Positions 20,436 through 29,911 of a stretch of 55,339 nucleotides of DNA are shown here, piece by piece (positions within the stretch are counted from its first letter, which is position 1; every line of letters begins with the position of its first letter). Origin of the DNA: Deinococcus frigens DSM 12807 (GTDB lineage: Bacteria; Deinococcota; Deinococci; Deinococcales; Deinococcaceae); contig NZ_JNIW01000025.1 in NCBI RefSeq assembly GCF_000701425.1, positions 1 to 55,339 on the forward strand, given 5' to 3'. A program made the translations under genes and the position numbers. The notes under the pieces were generated by a model. That model had not been told where the DNA came from, did no database searches, and saw only the letters and a list, made by a program, of their open reading frames with translations.

Positions 20436-23009
20436 TTAAATCACGGGCAGCGCGTCCAGCAGCCCGAAGTCATGCGGAACAAAGAGGCTGCCTTCCGTGG
20501 TCCCGCCGTCGCTCAGGTCGGAGAGGGTGGCCTCCAGTTTCGCGGCCCCCATCTCGCCATTCAGGAAGGCGCGGTGGGTGCGGATGACCCCGCGCACCGT
20601 GTCCGGCGATTCGTGGACAAATTCCAGACGCAGGTCGCGCAGGCCCGCCGCCAGCCAGTCCTCCAGATGCGCGGCGGCGATCTGTGGACGGCCCTCGAAC
20701 ACCGTGTTGCGGCAGCCCACGTCGGCCATCACCGGATGGGTGCGCCCGCGTTCATCGCGCAGGGCGACGCGGTGGGATTCACACGGGTGGCCGCAGTTGG
20801 TGTAATCGGTGCCGTCACTCAGGAAGCGGCAGAACACGCAATGCTCGGTGTGAAAGACGGGCAGGTGGCCGTAGGCGATGACCTCCAGCCGCCCCGGCCC
20901 CACCAGCCCGGCCAGTTCCGTGATCTGCCGCGCGTTCAGATCATGGGTGGGCGTCAGGCGCGCGAGGCCCAGCTCCAGCAGCGCGCGGGCGGTCAGCACG
21001 TTGGCGGCATTCAGGGAGAAATCGCCCGTCAACTCGGTTTCGCCCGAACACTGCAAGCCTTCCAGCAGACCGCCGCTGCGAACCAGAATGCCAGCGTCCA
21101 GCGAGAGCAGGAACTTCTGCAAGTTCTGCTCGGTGGGCTTGAGAATGCGCGGACTTGCCACCCGCACGGCAATGCCAGCGGCCTTCACACGTTCCACGCT
21201 GGGTTTCAGACCGTACAGCTCCAGATAATCCAGGGTGATGGAATCCGGGTGTTCTGCAATGGCCGCGTCCAGTTGTTCGGGGGTGCGGACGAGGACATGC
21301 AGCCGCGATGCTTCTGGCTCCGTTGCTTCTGGCTCCGTCTGCGCCTGCGGAAGAGAGGCGTCGGCGGCGAACCCGCCAAACACCTCCCCAATCCGCCGCG
21401 CCGGGGCTGCGGCCCGGAGCTGGGTCAAGCCCTCCACCACTTCCCGCCGCAGGCCATTCAGGGCGCTCACGGGCAAAAAGCCCTCGCCGCTCAGTTCCAT
21501 GCTCAGGCCACAGAGGTGATACCCGGTGCCGCCCAGCTTGCCCAGTTGCTCCCGCAGATTCGCCTCATCCAGCGCGCGGTTGCGGGCCGGCGACAGCGGT
21601 TCGGGGAGCGTGGCGGAAAAGCTGCGGCCTGCCTCATCGGTCAGAGTCAGTTGCGACGGCTGCCCGACGTGCCCCACGAAGTGGGCGGTGACTGGGCGTG
21701 TGTACACCGGATCGCCCGCCTCGATCAGCGGTTTGACGCGGGCATTCAGGCCTGGATCGTGGGTGCGCCACACCGGATCGCCCACGCGCACGCGGGAGCC
21801 GTCCACCGCGCCGCGCCCGAAACGCAGTTCGTAGACGCCTCCGGCCCGCACATCCTCGGTCTGCTGGCCGTCCTGCCACAGACCGTACAGGAACCCACCC
21901 TCCTCGCGGCCCTCGGGCGTGCGCCAGTTGGCGGGATCGAACACCAGACCGTCGCCGGGCTTGAGCGGCTCAGAAAGCTCGGCCAGCACGCCGCGTTCGG
22001 TGATGCCGCGCACAGTGCCGACAAGCACGCCCCGGTGCCTCGGCGCACGCCCGCGCACCACCGTCTGGTGGTTGGTCCCGGCCATGAAATGCGGGGCCAG
22101 CCCGCGTGAATAGACCTGCTCCAGATCCTGCTCCTGCTGCGGCGTGATGCTCAGTGGCAGCCCCGCCCACGCCTCGTCCACGGCCTGGCGGTAGGCGGCA
22201 GTCGTGAGGGCCACGAACTCGGCGTCCTTGTAGCGGCCCTCGATCTTCAGGCAGTTGACGCCGATCCGCACCAGTTCCGGCACCTGGTGCAGCGCGTAGA
22301 GGTCCCCCGGCGACAGCAGATAACGGGCGTCACCCAGGTCACGATATTCGCCGTCCACCAGCAGGTCATATGGCAGTCGGCACGCCTGGGCGCACTGGCC
22401 CCGGTTGGCGCTGCGGCCACCCCAGGCTTCAGAGGAAAAGCACTGGCCGGAGTAGGACACGCACAGTGCGCCGTGCACAAAGGTTTCCAGCTCCACGTCG
22501 GTCTGCGCGGCAATGCGCTCGATGTCCCGCAGGCTCAACTCGCGGCCCAGCACCACGCGGCTGGCCCCAAACCGGCGGGCATGTTCGGCCCCCTCGGCGG
22601 AGGTAATGCTCATCTGGGTGCTGCCGTGGATGGGCAGATCCGGGCAGACCTGCTGGGCCAGCCGCGCAACGCCGTGGTCCTGCACGATCAGGGCGTCCAC
22701 TCCGGCCTCGGCCAGCGCGATCAACTGGCGTTCGGCGTCGCGCAACTCCCGGTTAAAGACCAGCACATTAAAAGTGACAAAACCCTGCACCCCGCGCGCG
22801 TGCAGGCCGCCCATAATCTCGGGGAGGGCTTCGATATCGAAGCCGACTTTGGCCCGCGCGTGAAAGCCCGCGCCGTCGCTTCGGCCCTCACCGCGCGCCG
22901 GGTTGACACCAAAAAATACGGCGTCGGCCCCGGCCTCCACCGCTGCCTTCAGTTGGGGAAAGCCTCCCACTGGACTCATCACTTCGGGCTTGATCCGGGA
23001 ACGCGGCAT
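20436..23009 (-). CDS. U32 peptidase-family protein, likely 23S rRNA C2501 hydroxylase RlhA
   Basis: 857 aa. The N-terminal U32 domain starts PEVMSPVGGFPQLKAAVEAGADAVFFGVN and holds the family signature around residue 180-215 (ETFVHGALCVSYSGQC, then GGRSANRGQCAQACRLPY) with its conserved Cys residues. A DUF3656-like middle and a C-terminal region with CVFCRFL and further Cys follow. E. coli RlhA of this family makes 5-hydroxycytidine 2501, a modification also reported in D. radiodurans 23S rRNA, which supports the call; protease activity is the older annotation. The start lies 8 nt after TACACT (minus, 23023-23018). Confidence 0.85.
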   Translation of the reverse strand: MPRSRIKPEVMSPVGGFPQLKAAVEAGADAVFFGVNPARGEGRSDGAGFHARAKVGFDIEALPEIMGGLHARGVQGFVTFNVLVFNRELRDAERQLIALAEAGVDALIVQDHGVARLAQQVCPDLPIHGSTQMSITSAEGAEHARRFGASRVVLGRELSLRDIERIAAQTDVELETFVHGALCVSYSGQCFSSEAWGGRSANRGQCAQACRLPYDLLVDGEYRDLGDARYLLSPGDLYALHQVPELVRIGVNCLKIEGRYKDAEFVALTTAAYRQAVDEAWAGLPLSITPQQEQDLEQVYSRGLAPHFMAGTNHQTVVRGRAPRHRGVLVGTVRGITERGVLAELSEPLKPGDGLVFDPANWRTPEGREEGGFLYGLWQDGQQTEDVRAGGVYELRFGRGAVDGSRVRVGDPVWRTHDPGLNARVKPLIEAGDPVYTRPVTAHFVGHVGQPSQLTLTDEAGRSFSATLPEPLSPARNRALDEANLREQLGKLGGTGYHLCGLSMELSGEGFLPVSALNGLRREVVEGLTQLRAAAPARRIGEVFGGFAADASLPQAQTEPEATEPEASRLHVLVRTPEQLDAAIAEHPDSITLDYLELYGLKPSVERVKAAGIAVRVASPRILKPTEQNLQKFLLSLDAGILVRSGGLLEGLQCSGETELTGDFSLNAANVLTARALLELGLARLTPTHDLNARQITELAGLVGPGRLEVIAYGHLPVFHTEHCVFCRFLSDGTDYTNCGHPCESHRVALRDERGRTHPVMADVGCRNTVFEGRPQIAAAHLEDWLAAGLRDLRLEFVHESPDTVRGVIRTHRAFLNGEMGAAKLEATLSDLSDGGTTEGSLFVPHDFGLLDALPVI

Positions 23010-23193
23010 AACAGGGCAGTGTAACGGGTGGCGAGGTGGGGATGTGGGTGGAGGGAACAAAGATGTCCGCTGTGCTCCCACGCCAACGCCCTTTATGCTG
23101 AGGGTAACCCACCGGCCCGCGCCACTCATTTGCCTTGCCCGCTTGAGCTGCCCCCGCCCCCCGTCCCAACCACGCTTTCAGAGGAATTCTGCC

Positions 23194-23766
23194 ATGTCCG
23201 CCGATACCGATCCGCACGCCAATCCTCAACCCACCGCTCCCGCCGAAGCCACCAATGCCACTGATGCCACCGATGCCGAGGTGCTGGAGATCATGCAGTC
23301 GGCCTTCGAGGCGGCCCGCAACGGGGACGCCGAATTCCTGAAGACCTGGCTGGAAAAGGGCCTGCCGCCCAACCTGCAAAACACCCGTGGCGACACGTTG
23401 CTGATGCTGGCGGCGTACCACAGCCACACCGGGGCCGTCCGCACGCTGCTGGACCACGGCGGCGATCCCGATCTCCTGAACGATCAGGGGCAGACCCCGC
23501 TGATGGGTGCGGCGTTCCGGGGCGACCGCGCCACCGCCGAACTGCTGGTAGAGCGCGGCGCGGGCCTGGACGTGGCCGCGCCCGGCGGCAGGACGGCGCT
23601 GATGATGGCCGCCATGTTTGGCCGTATGGACATGCTGGACTGGCTGCTGGACCTGGGGGCCGATCCCAGCCTGCGCGACGCGGGTGGAGCCTCTGCCGCA
23701 GACGCCGCCCGCGTGATGGGGGCGGCGGATACGGCGGCGCGGCTGGACGGGTTGGTGGCGCGTTGA
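23194..23766 (+). CDS. ankyrin-repeat protein
   Basis: 190 aa. After a low-complexity acidic N-terminus, about four ankyrin repeats are visible, with units such as GDTLLMLAAYHSHTGAVRTL, GQTPLMGAAFRGDRATAELL and GRTALMMAAMFGRMDMLDWL. It is cytoplasmic with no signal peptide and probably a protein-interaction module. GAGGAA lies 9 nt before the ATG. It ends about 50 nt before the aspS2 leader. Confidence 0.9.
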   Translation: MSADTDPHANPQPTAPAEATNATDATDAEVLEIMQSAFEAARNGDAEFLKTWLEKGLPPNLQNTRGDTLLMLAAYHSHTGAVRTLLDHGGDPDLLNDQGQTPLMGAAFRGDRATAELLVERGAGLDVAAPGGRTALMMAAMFGRMDMLDWLLDLGADPSLRDAGGASAADAARVMGAADTAARLDGLVAR

Positions 23767-23778
23767 CTAGCCCTCACA

Positions 23779-23808
23779 TTGAAATTTGCCCTACGCGCCC
23801 GCTAGACT
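23779..23808 (+). promoter_or_regulatory. promoter of the aspS2 leader
   Basis: TTGAAA (23779-23784) and TAGACT (23803-23808) are separated by 18 bp. The -10 box ends 7 nt before the leader-peptide ATG, so the transcript should begin at or beside that ATG, giving a leaderless leader peptide. Confidence 0.75.
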
Positions 23809-23815
23809 TCCCGGC

Positions 23816-23860
23816 ATGTTCGCGGCTGCCCTGAACAATAGCGATAATGATCCCCGGTAG
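23816..23860 (+). CDS. leader peptide of the aspS2 attenuator
   Basis: A 14-codon open frame encodes MFAAALNNSDNDPR. Three codons are Asn (AAC, AAT, AAT) and two are Asp (GAT), clustered at positions 7-12, immediately before the hairpin region. AAT is an uncommon codon in this GC-rich genome. The frame ends at TAG 23858-23860 inside the first hairpin. It is too short to find by length; the support comes from promoter spacing, codon content and the downstream competing hairpins. Confidence 0.75.
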   Translation: MFAAALNNSDNDPR

Positions 23861-23916
23861 GGGACGCCAGCCGCCCTGCGCCCCTGACCTCCTCGCCGGA
23901 GTCGGGGGCTTTTTTT
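23851..23916 (+). promoter_or_regulatory. ribosome-mediated transcription attenuator of aspS2
   Basis: Three exclusive structures can form. Segment 1:2 is TCCCC (23851-23855) with GGGGA (23860-23864). The antiterminator 2:3 is GGGG plus CGC (23860-23867, bulged A) with GCGCCCC (23878-23884). The terminator 3:4 is 23880-23909 with 12 pairs, followed by seven T. A ribosome stalled on the Asn codons masks segment 1 and frees 2 to pair with 3, giving readthrough. A ribosome reaching the stop codon masks 2 and allows termination. Confidence 0.75.
23880..23916 (+). terminator. attenuator terminator hairpin
   Basis: Outer stem GCCCC/GGGGC, an inner G-U wobble and GA/TC pairs, a bulged C, then CTCC/GGAG around a 5-nt loop, followed by TTTTTTT at 23910-23916. 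It lies between the leader peptide and aspS2, which has its own AGGAG site near 23944-23948. Confidence 0.88.
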
Positions 23917-23953
23917 ATCAGCCGATACCGCGCCAGCCCACACAGGAGATTCC

Positions 23954-25288
23954 ATGACCACCGAAACCCAAACGCTCGCATCGACACAGAAACTTCCCCG
24001 GACCCTGACCCGTGATCTGGCCCAGCACGACGGCCAGACCGTGCGCCTTCAGGGCTTCGTCCACGCCCGGCGCGACTTAGGCGGCGTGCAGTTCGTGGTG
24101 CTGCGCGACGTGTCGGGCATCACGCAGTGCGTGGGCAGCGGCCTGACTCTCCCTTTGCCCGAAAGCAGTATCGAGGTGATTGGCAAGGTCAAGGCCCACC
24201 CCAAAGCGCCCGGCGGTTACGAGGTGCAGGTCGAGGATTTCCGCGTGATCAGCGCCGCCGTGGAAGCCCCGCCGCTGGAAATTCCCAAGATGGAATGGAA
24301 CGTCAACCCCGAAACCATGCTGGATTACCGCTACGTGTCGCTGCGCGGGCTGCGCGAGCGGGCGGCCCTGAAGGTGCAGGGCGAGATCGTCTACGCCTTT
24401 CATACCTACCTGCGCGAACACGGCTTCACCGAGATCAGCACGCCCAAGATCGTTTCGGCGGGGGCGGAGGGCGGCGCGAACCTGTTCAAGTTGGATTACT
24501 TCGGCGAGCAGGCGTACCTGGCCCAGAGTCCGCAGCTTTACAAGCAGATCATGGTGGGCGTCTTCGAGCGCGTCTACGAGGTGGCCGCCGTCTACCGCGC
24601 CGAGGAACACGCCACCAGCCGCCACCTCAACGAGTACCTGTCGCTGGACGTGGAAATGGGCTTCATCGAGAGCGAGGAAGACGTGATGACCCTCCAGAAC
24701 AACTTGCTGGCGTCGGTCATGGAGCGGCTGCGTGAGACCAGCGCCGCCGAGTTCACGCTGCTGGGTGCGACGATTCCCGACGTTCCGGCGCACATTCCGC
24801 GCATTCCGTTGATGGACGCCCGCGCACTCGTCACCGAGAAGTACGGGCACGCGGTGGGCGGCAAGGATCTTGATCCGGAGGCCGAACGCCTGCTCAGCCA
24901 GCACTTCACGGAAACCGAGGGCAGCGACTTCGTGTTCGTGACCAAGTATCCCCGCGCCGCTCGGCCCTTTTACACCCACGCGGACCACAACGCCGACGGC
25001 AGCCTCAACCCGGACCTCACGCGCGGCTATGACCTGCTGTTCCGGGGCATCGAGATCACCTCCGGCGGGCAGCGCATCCACGATTACGCCATGCTGATGG
25101 ACTCAATCCGCACCTACAAGATGAACCCCGACGCCATGACCGGCTACTCCGAGGTCTTCAAGTACGGCATGCCCCCGCACGGCGGCTTTGCCATCGGGGC
25201 CGAGCGCCTGACCGCCAAGCTGCTGGGCATTGCCAACGTGCGCTACGCCCGCGCCTTCCCCCGGGACCGGCACCGGCTGACGCCCTGA
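23954..25288 (+). CDS. aspS2: aspartyl-tRNA(Asp/Asn) synthetase, archaeal type (AspRS2)
   Basis: Class II synthetase of 444 aa. The N-terminal OB-fold anticodon domain includes LQGFVHARRDLGGVQFVVLRD. Motif 2 is VYRAEEHATSRHLNEY and motif 3 is GGFAIGAERL, ending in the archaeal-type AspRS tail FPRDRHRLTP rather than an AsnRS tail. In D. radiodurans the orthologous AspRS2 is non-discriminating: it makes Asp-tRNA(Asn), which GatCAB converts to Asn-tRNA(Asn), and this is the only known asparagine synthesis route there. The gene is preceded by an Asn-codon leader and attenuator, which fits that role. AsnRS is the less likely alternative. Confidence 0.9.
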   Translation: MTTETQTLASTQKLPRTLTRDLAQHDGQTVRLQGFVHARRDLGGVQFVVLRDVSGITQCVGSGLTLPLPESSIEVIGKVKAHPKAPGGYEVQVEDFRVISAAVEAPPLEIPKMEWNVNPETMLDYRYVSLRGLRERAALKVQGEIVYAFHTYLREHGFTEISTPKIVSAGAEGGANLFKLDYFGEQAYLAQSPQLYKQIMVGVFERVYEVAAVYRAEEHATSRHLNEYLSLDVEMGFIESEEDVMTLQNNLLASVMERLRETSAAEFTLLGATIPDVPAHIPRIPLMDARALVTEKYGHAVGGKDLDPEAERLLSQHFTETEGSDFVFVTKYPRAARPFYTHADHNADGSLNPDLTRGYDLLFRGIEITSGGQRIHDYAMLMDSIRTYKMNPDAMTGYSEVFKYGMPPHGGFAIGAERLTAKLLGIANVRYARAFPRDRHRLTP

Positions 25289-25300
25289 GTAACCGTCCTG

Positions 25301-25366
25301 ACCCCTCCACCCTTACGGGAGAGGGGCGTTGCGAGGCAACGAGGTGAGGAAACCACCGGGCAGGCC
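25301..25366 (+). repeat. GC-rich intergenic repeat (degenerate copy)
   Basis: A C-rich then G-rich arm (CCCCTCCACCCTTACGGGAG followed by AGGGG) and a small GTTGCGAGGCAAC hairpin lie directly after aspS2. It resembles the intergenic stem-loop repeat at 9301 and 31115 and may serve as the aspS2 transcript end. Confidence 0.4.
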
Positions 25367-25388
25367 ATCTCTTGCCAGACCTCCCGCC

Positions 25389-25437
25389 AAAAAAAGCGGG
25401 GCAGAGGTGGGCCGGAACTGGTGAGCCTCTGCCCCGC
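25389..25437 (-). terminator. rho-independent terminator of the FKBP gene
   Basis: Perfect 12-bp stem (GCGGGGCAGAGG at 25396-25407 with CCTCTGCCCCGC at 25426-25437). The A run at 25389-25395 reads as seven T on the minus strand. Confidence 0.9.
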
Positions 25438-25457
25438 CCTCTGGCCCTGTTCAGGCC

Positions 25458-25940
<483 letters not shown>

Positions 25941-26088
25941 ATGGCCCTCCGTTGCTCGCCCGGCGGCAGATGCCACCACGTCGGGACGAGTTTTCTCGCC
26001 TGAGGAGTGTAACGCTTTGGGGTGAGCGGCGTGGCCTCTTGCCTTGCGCCCTCGCTTCACGGCTGGCTGGCCCTCTATGCTGGCCCGC

Positions 26089-27309
26089 ATGTCTGCCCCC
26101 ATTTCTGCGAGCCAACCCTTCCCGATGCACGTCAGCGTGGCCGAGGCCCACGAGATGCTGGCCGCACTGCTGCCCGACCTAGAAACCGAGACCGTGTCCG
26201 TCTCCCAGGCGCTGGGCCGCACCCTGGCCGCCGATCTGAGTGCCCTGGTCAGCCACCCCAGCGCCACCGAGAGCGCCCTGGACGGCATCGCCGCGCGTGA
26301 GGCCGACACGCTGACGGCCAGCGCCGAGGCTCCAGTCCGGTTGAAGATCGTGGGGGAGAGCCGCGCCGGAATGCCCTTTGATGGCCGCGTGGGCGTGGGC
26401 GAGTGCGTGCGAATCTACACGGGTGCGCCGCTGCCAGAGGGCGCAGACGCGATCTGCCCGGTGGAACAGTTGGCAGACGAGGAGAGCGCAGACGACGGCC
26501 CCGCACACGTTCATCTGCTACGCCCCGCCAGTCCCGCCGACGTGCGCCCCGAGGGCGGCGACTTCCGCGCGGGTGAAACGGTGATGCGCGCTGGCCTGCG
26601 CCTGAGTGCCCCCCGCGTGGCGCTGGCCGTCTCGCTGGGCCACGCCCGCCTGCCGGTGCGCCGCAAATTGCGCGTGGCGCTGCTGTCCACCGGCGACGAG
26701 GTGATTGAGCCGGGCCTGCCACTACAAGCGGGGCAGGTCTACGACAGCAACCGCGTGGGCCTGTCGGCCATGCTGAATGAGAGCGGCTGCGAGGTCATCG
26801 AGCTGGGCCACGCCCCGGACAGTCCGGCGTCCTTACAGGCGGTCATCGCGGGGGCGGGCGGCGCGGACGTGCTGCTCAGCAGCGGCGGCGTCAGCATGGG
26901 CAAATACGACTTCATGCGCGACCTGCTGATCGAGCGCGGCAGGGTCGCCTTCTGGAAGGTGCGGATGCGGCCCGGCGGCCCGGCCATTCTGGGCGGCTGG
27001 AACGGTCTGCCGGTCTTCGGCCTGCCAGGGAATCCGGTCAGCAGCCTGGTGGTCTTTCACGTCATCGTGCGCCCCGCCCTGACCGGGCAGCCGGTCCAGA
27101 GCCTGAAACTGCGCGCCGCCACACCCTTCCGTGGCCTGAAGGACAAGACCGCCTTCTGGCGCGGCGTGATTAAAGACGGAGAGGTGGGGGACTACGGCCC
27201 CCAGGGCAGCGGCATCCTGCGCTCGCTGAGCGACGCCGACGCGCTGGTCATCGTGCCGGAGGGAGGCGCAGTGCAGGTCGGGGACGTGGTGGACGTGGTA
27301 CTGTTGTAG
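26089..27309 (+). CDS. moeA: molybdopterin molybdenumtransferase
   Basis: 406 aa; inserts molybdate into adenylylated molybdopterin to make the molybdenum cofactor. Domain landmarks are VSVAEAHEMLAALL at the start, MPFDGRVGVGECVRIYTGAPLPEGAD in domain II, the MoCF-fold signature LLSTGDEV, SSGGVSMGKYDFMRD and FGLPGNPVSSLVVF, then a C-terminal beta domain. The start at 26089 lies 7 nt after TATGCT (26076-26081), the leaderless pattern. A MocA-like Mo-cofactor nucleotidyltransferase is at 36180, unlinked. Confidence 0.95.
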   Translation: MSAPISASQPFPMHVSVAEAHEMLAALLPDLETETVSVSQALGRTLAADLSALVSHPSATESALDGIAAREADTLTASAEAPVRLKIVGESRAGMPFDGRVGVGECVRIYTGAPLPEGADAICPVEQLADEESADDGPAHVHLLRPASPADVRPEGGDFRAGETVMRAGLRLSAPRVALAVSLGHARLPVRRKLRVALLSTGDEVIEPGLPLQAGQVYDSNRVGLSAMLNESGCEVIELGHAPDSPASLQAVIAGAGGADVLLSSGGVSMGKYDFMRDLLIERGRVAFWKVRMRPGGPAILGGWNGLPVFGLPGNPVSSLVVFHVIVRPALTGQPVQSLKLRAATPFRGLKDKTAFWRGVIKDGEVGDYGPQGSGILRSLSDADALVIVPEGGAVQVGDVVDVVLL

Positions 27310-27319
27310 GGGCCGCATC

Positions 27320-27541
27320 TCAGCTCTGCTGGTACTCAAACACCCGCTCCAGCGGCTGCCCCAGCACCAGCGCGATCTTGAACGCCAGTTCCAGCGACGG
27401 CGAATATTTGCTGCCCTCGATGGAATTGATGGTCTGACGGGTCACACCTGCTGCCGTGGCAAGGGCCTGTTGTGTCATTTCCCCGGCCTCGAAGCGCAGG
27501 CGGCGGATGTGGTTGACCACCTGACCCTCCGGTGTGGACAC
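27320..27541 (-). CDS. small Cro/CI (XRE) family HTH regulator
   Basis: 73 aa, essentially one helix-turn-helix domain: IRRLRFEAGEMTQQALATAAGVTRQTINSIEGSKYSPSLELAFKIALVLG. This subtype (YozG/YgzD-like) usually accompanies a small membrane protein gene, as here: it starts with GTG 2 nt after the stop of the 171-aa membrane protein gene. The paired direct repeats upstream of that operon (28075-28106) are its likely operator. An internal GTG is an alternative start. Confidence 0.9.
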   Translation of the reverse strand: MSTPEGQVVNHIRRLRFEAGEMTQQALATAAGVTRQTINSIEGSKYSPSLELAFKIALVLGQPLERVFEYQQS

Positions 27542-27543
27542 GC

Positions 27544-28059
27544 TCAGAAGCCGCGCCTGTAGCCAATGGCCTGAACGCTGAAGCGCACTACTTCAGCCGT
27601 CACAAAAGCCATGAAGCCCAGCAGCAGCAGCGAGGTGGGCGAGAACATCACAGCAGTAGACAGTCCCAGAGAAGCATTGCCGGACAGCATAAAGGGCAGC
27701 AGCGTGTAGAAGCCCACACCTGCCAGCACGATCAGGCTCAGGTACGCGGCGCGGGTGGCGCGGGCGTCAATGGCCCAGTCACGCTCATCGGCCCTTTCCT
27801 GGGAGGCGCGTTGTCCGGTCAACCAGAAAGCCGCCAGTCCTAGCCCGATCAGCAGCACCTGCAAGATCACCACGGGCAGCAGCATCAGGTGCAGGGTGAC
27901 GATGCCGCCCACCGTCGTCTCCGGCCCCAGCACGGCCAGCCAGCGCCACGCAAAGACGAAGAACGGCACGTACAGCACCAGCGTGGTCGACAGGCTGATC
28001 CACGCCACCTTCTCGCGGAAGGAGCGCGGCATAGCGTCTTCCTGGCTTGTATTCATCAT
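27544..28059 (-). CDS. membrane protein partnered with an XRE regulator
   Basis: 171 aa with four hydrophobic segments (WISLSTTLVLYVPFFVFAW, LHLMLLPVVILQVLLIGLGLAAFWL, AAYLSLIVLAGVGFYTLLPF, SPTSLLLLGFMAFVTAEVV) and a charged cytoplasmic loop ERADERDWAIDARATR, as in DUF2178-like proteins. Function unknown. The start is 28059 because TACACT (minus, 28071-28066) lies 6 nt upstream with a consensus TTGACA 17 bp further; longer frames cross this promoter. It forms an operon with the XRE gene. Confidence 0.82.
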   Translation of the reverse strand: MMNTSQEDAMPRSFREKVAWISLSTTLVLYVPFFVFAWRWLAVLGPETTVGGIVTLHLMLLPVVILQVLLIGLGLAAFWLTGQRASQERADERDWAIDARATRAAYLSLIVLAGVGFYTLLPFMLSGNASLGLSTAVMFSPTSLLLLGFMAFVTAEVVRFSVQAIGYRRGF

Positions 28060-28065
28060 GTTCGT

Positions 28066-28106
28066 AGTGTACGCTTTACCAGACATAGTGTCAAATTTAC
28101 CAGACA
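28066..28106 (-). promoter_or_regulatory. consensus promoter with paired operator repeats
   Basis: On the minus strand TTGACA (28094-28089), a 17-bp spacer and TACACT (28071-28066) form a near-perfect sigma-A promoter. The 11-mer TTTACCAGACA (plus-strand reading) occurs at 28075-28085 and 28096-28106, 21 bp apart or two helical turns. One copy lies in the spacer and one just upstream of the -35 box, suiting a dimeric or cooperative repressor. Confidence 0.75.
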
Positions 28107-28153
28107 CAGCAACTGTGAAAAAGGCAGCCCGAAAGCCGCCCAATCCAGAAAGC

Positions 28154-29362
<1,209 letters not shown>

Positions 29363-29365
29363 GAT

Positions 29366-29911
29366 TTACTCCTTGAACGGGTTAGAGGCTAGAGGTTGTT
29401 CTCTTTCCAATGCCAATGCTGCGATTTTTGAAAACAGATTGTTTTGATAAGCGTATGCCAGATCTTCCAGGCAAGTATCAGCTAAGTCCGCAACTGCTTG
29501 AGAAAAAATGCCTAAATCAGTAAGCTGAATTGTCTCACTGCGCTCAGTTACTAAATCAGTATCGCCAATATTGTAAGAAGGCTTATAGAGTTGAGTGCCT
29601 TCCACGCCAACTAAAATGCCAGCGTCACTGTAAGCCATTCCCAGATGTAAAAATTTGCCCACTTGATTTGGTTCTTGCTCATAAGTGAAAAACAGGTTCC
29701 AGCTAAAAAGTGAACTGTCAGAGCTTGTCAGTTCAATATAGGAGGAAGCATAGATTGCACCTTCCTCAAAGGAACCTGTCCAAGATGATGCACCTTTGAC
29801 ATCAACTAGTCCTCTCGCCTGAATCTGTTCAGATTGCGCTAAAGGACTAAGTTGGAATTTCTGCCAGAGCGAATCCAACGCCCGCGACACACGAAGTTCT
29901 TCAGGAGTCAT
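29366..29911 (-). CDS. hypothetical protein, AT-rich and probably acquired
   Basis: 181 aa, no recognised family and no signal peptide. It is mostly soluble with a mix of strands (GAIYASSYIELTSSDSSLFSWNLFFTY split) and C-terminal helices. Codon use is markedly richer in A and T than in its neighbours. It overlaps the upstream hydrolase stop by 4 bp (ATGA) and ends 3 nt before the thiolase start, so it sits neatly inside the operon and donates the thiolase ribosome site. It may be an immunity- or phage-type small protein, but nothing proves that. Confidence 0.75.
   Translation of the reverse strand: MTPEELRVSRALDSLWQKFQLSPLAQSEQIQARGLVDVKGASSWTGSFEEGAIYASSYIELTSSDSSLFSWNLFFTYEQEPNQVGKFLHLGMAYSDAGILVGVEGTQLYKPSYNIGDTDLVTERSETIQLTDLGIFSQAVADLADTCLEDLAYAYQNNLFSKIAALALEREQPLASNPFKE

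Noticed and set aside
20328..22109. 593-codon plus-strand frame opposite the U32 gene
   Set aside because: Antisense shadow rich in Gln, Gly and Ala with no recognisable motif; the minus strand holds a conserved protein.
23816..23953. T-box riboswitch before the synthetase gene
   Set aside because: No T-box sequence or specifier-loop architecture; the Asn-codon frame and competing hairpins explain the region better.
23954..25288. Annotation as asparaginyl-tRNA synthetase
   Set aside because: The archaeal-type AspRS tail FPRDRHRLTP and the close match to Deinococcus AspRS2 favour aspartyl activation; kept as a minor alternative.
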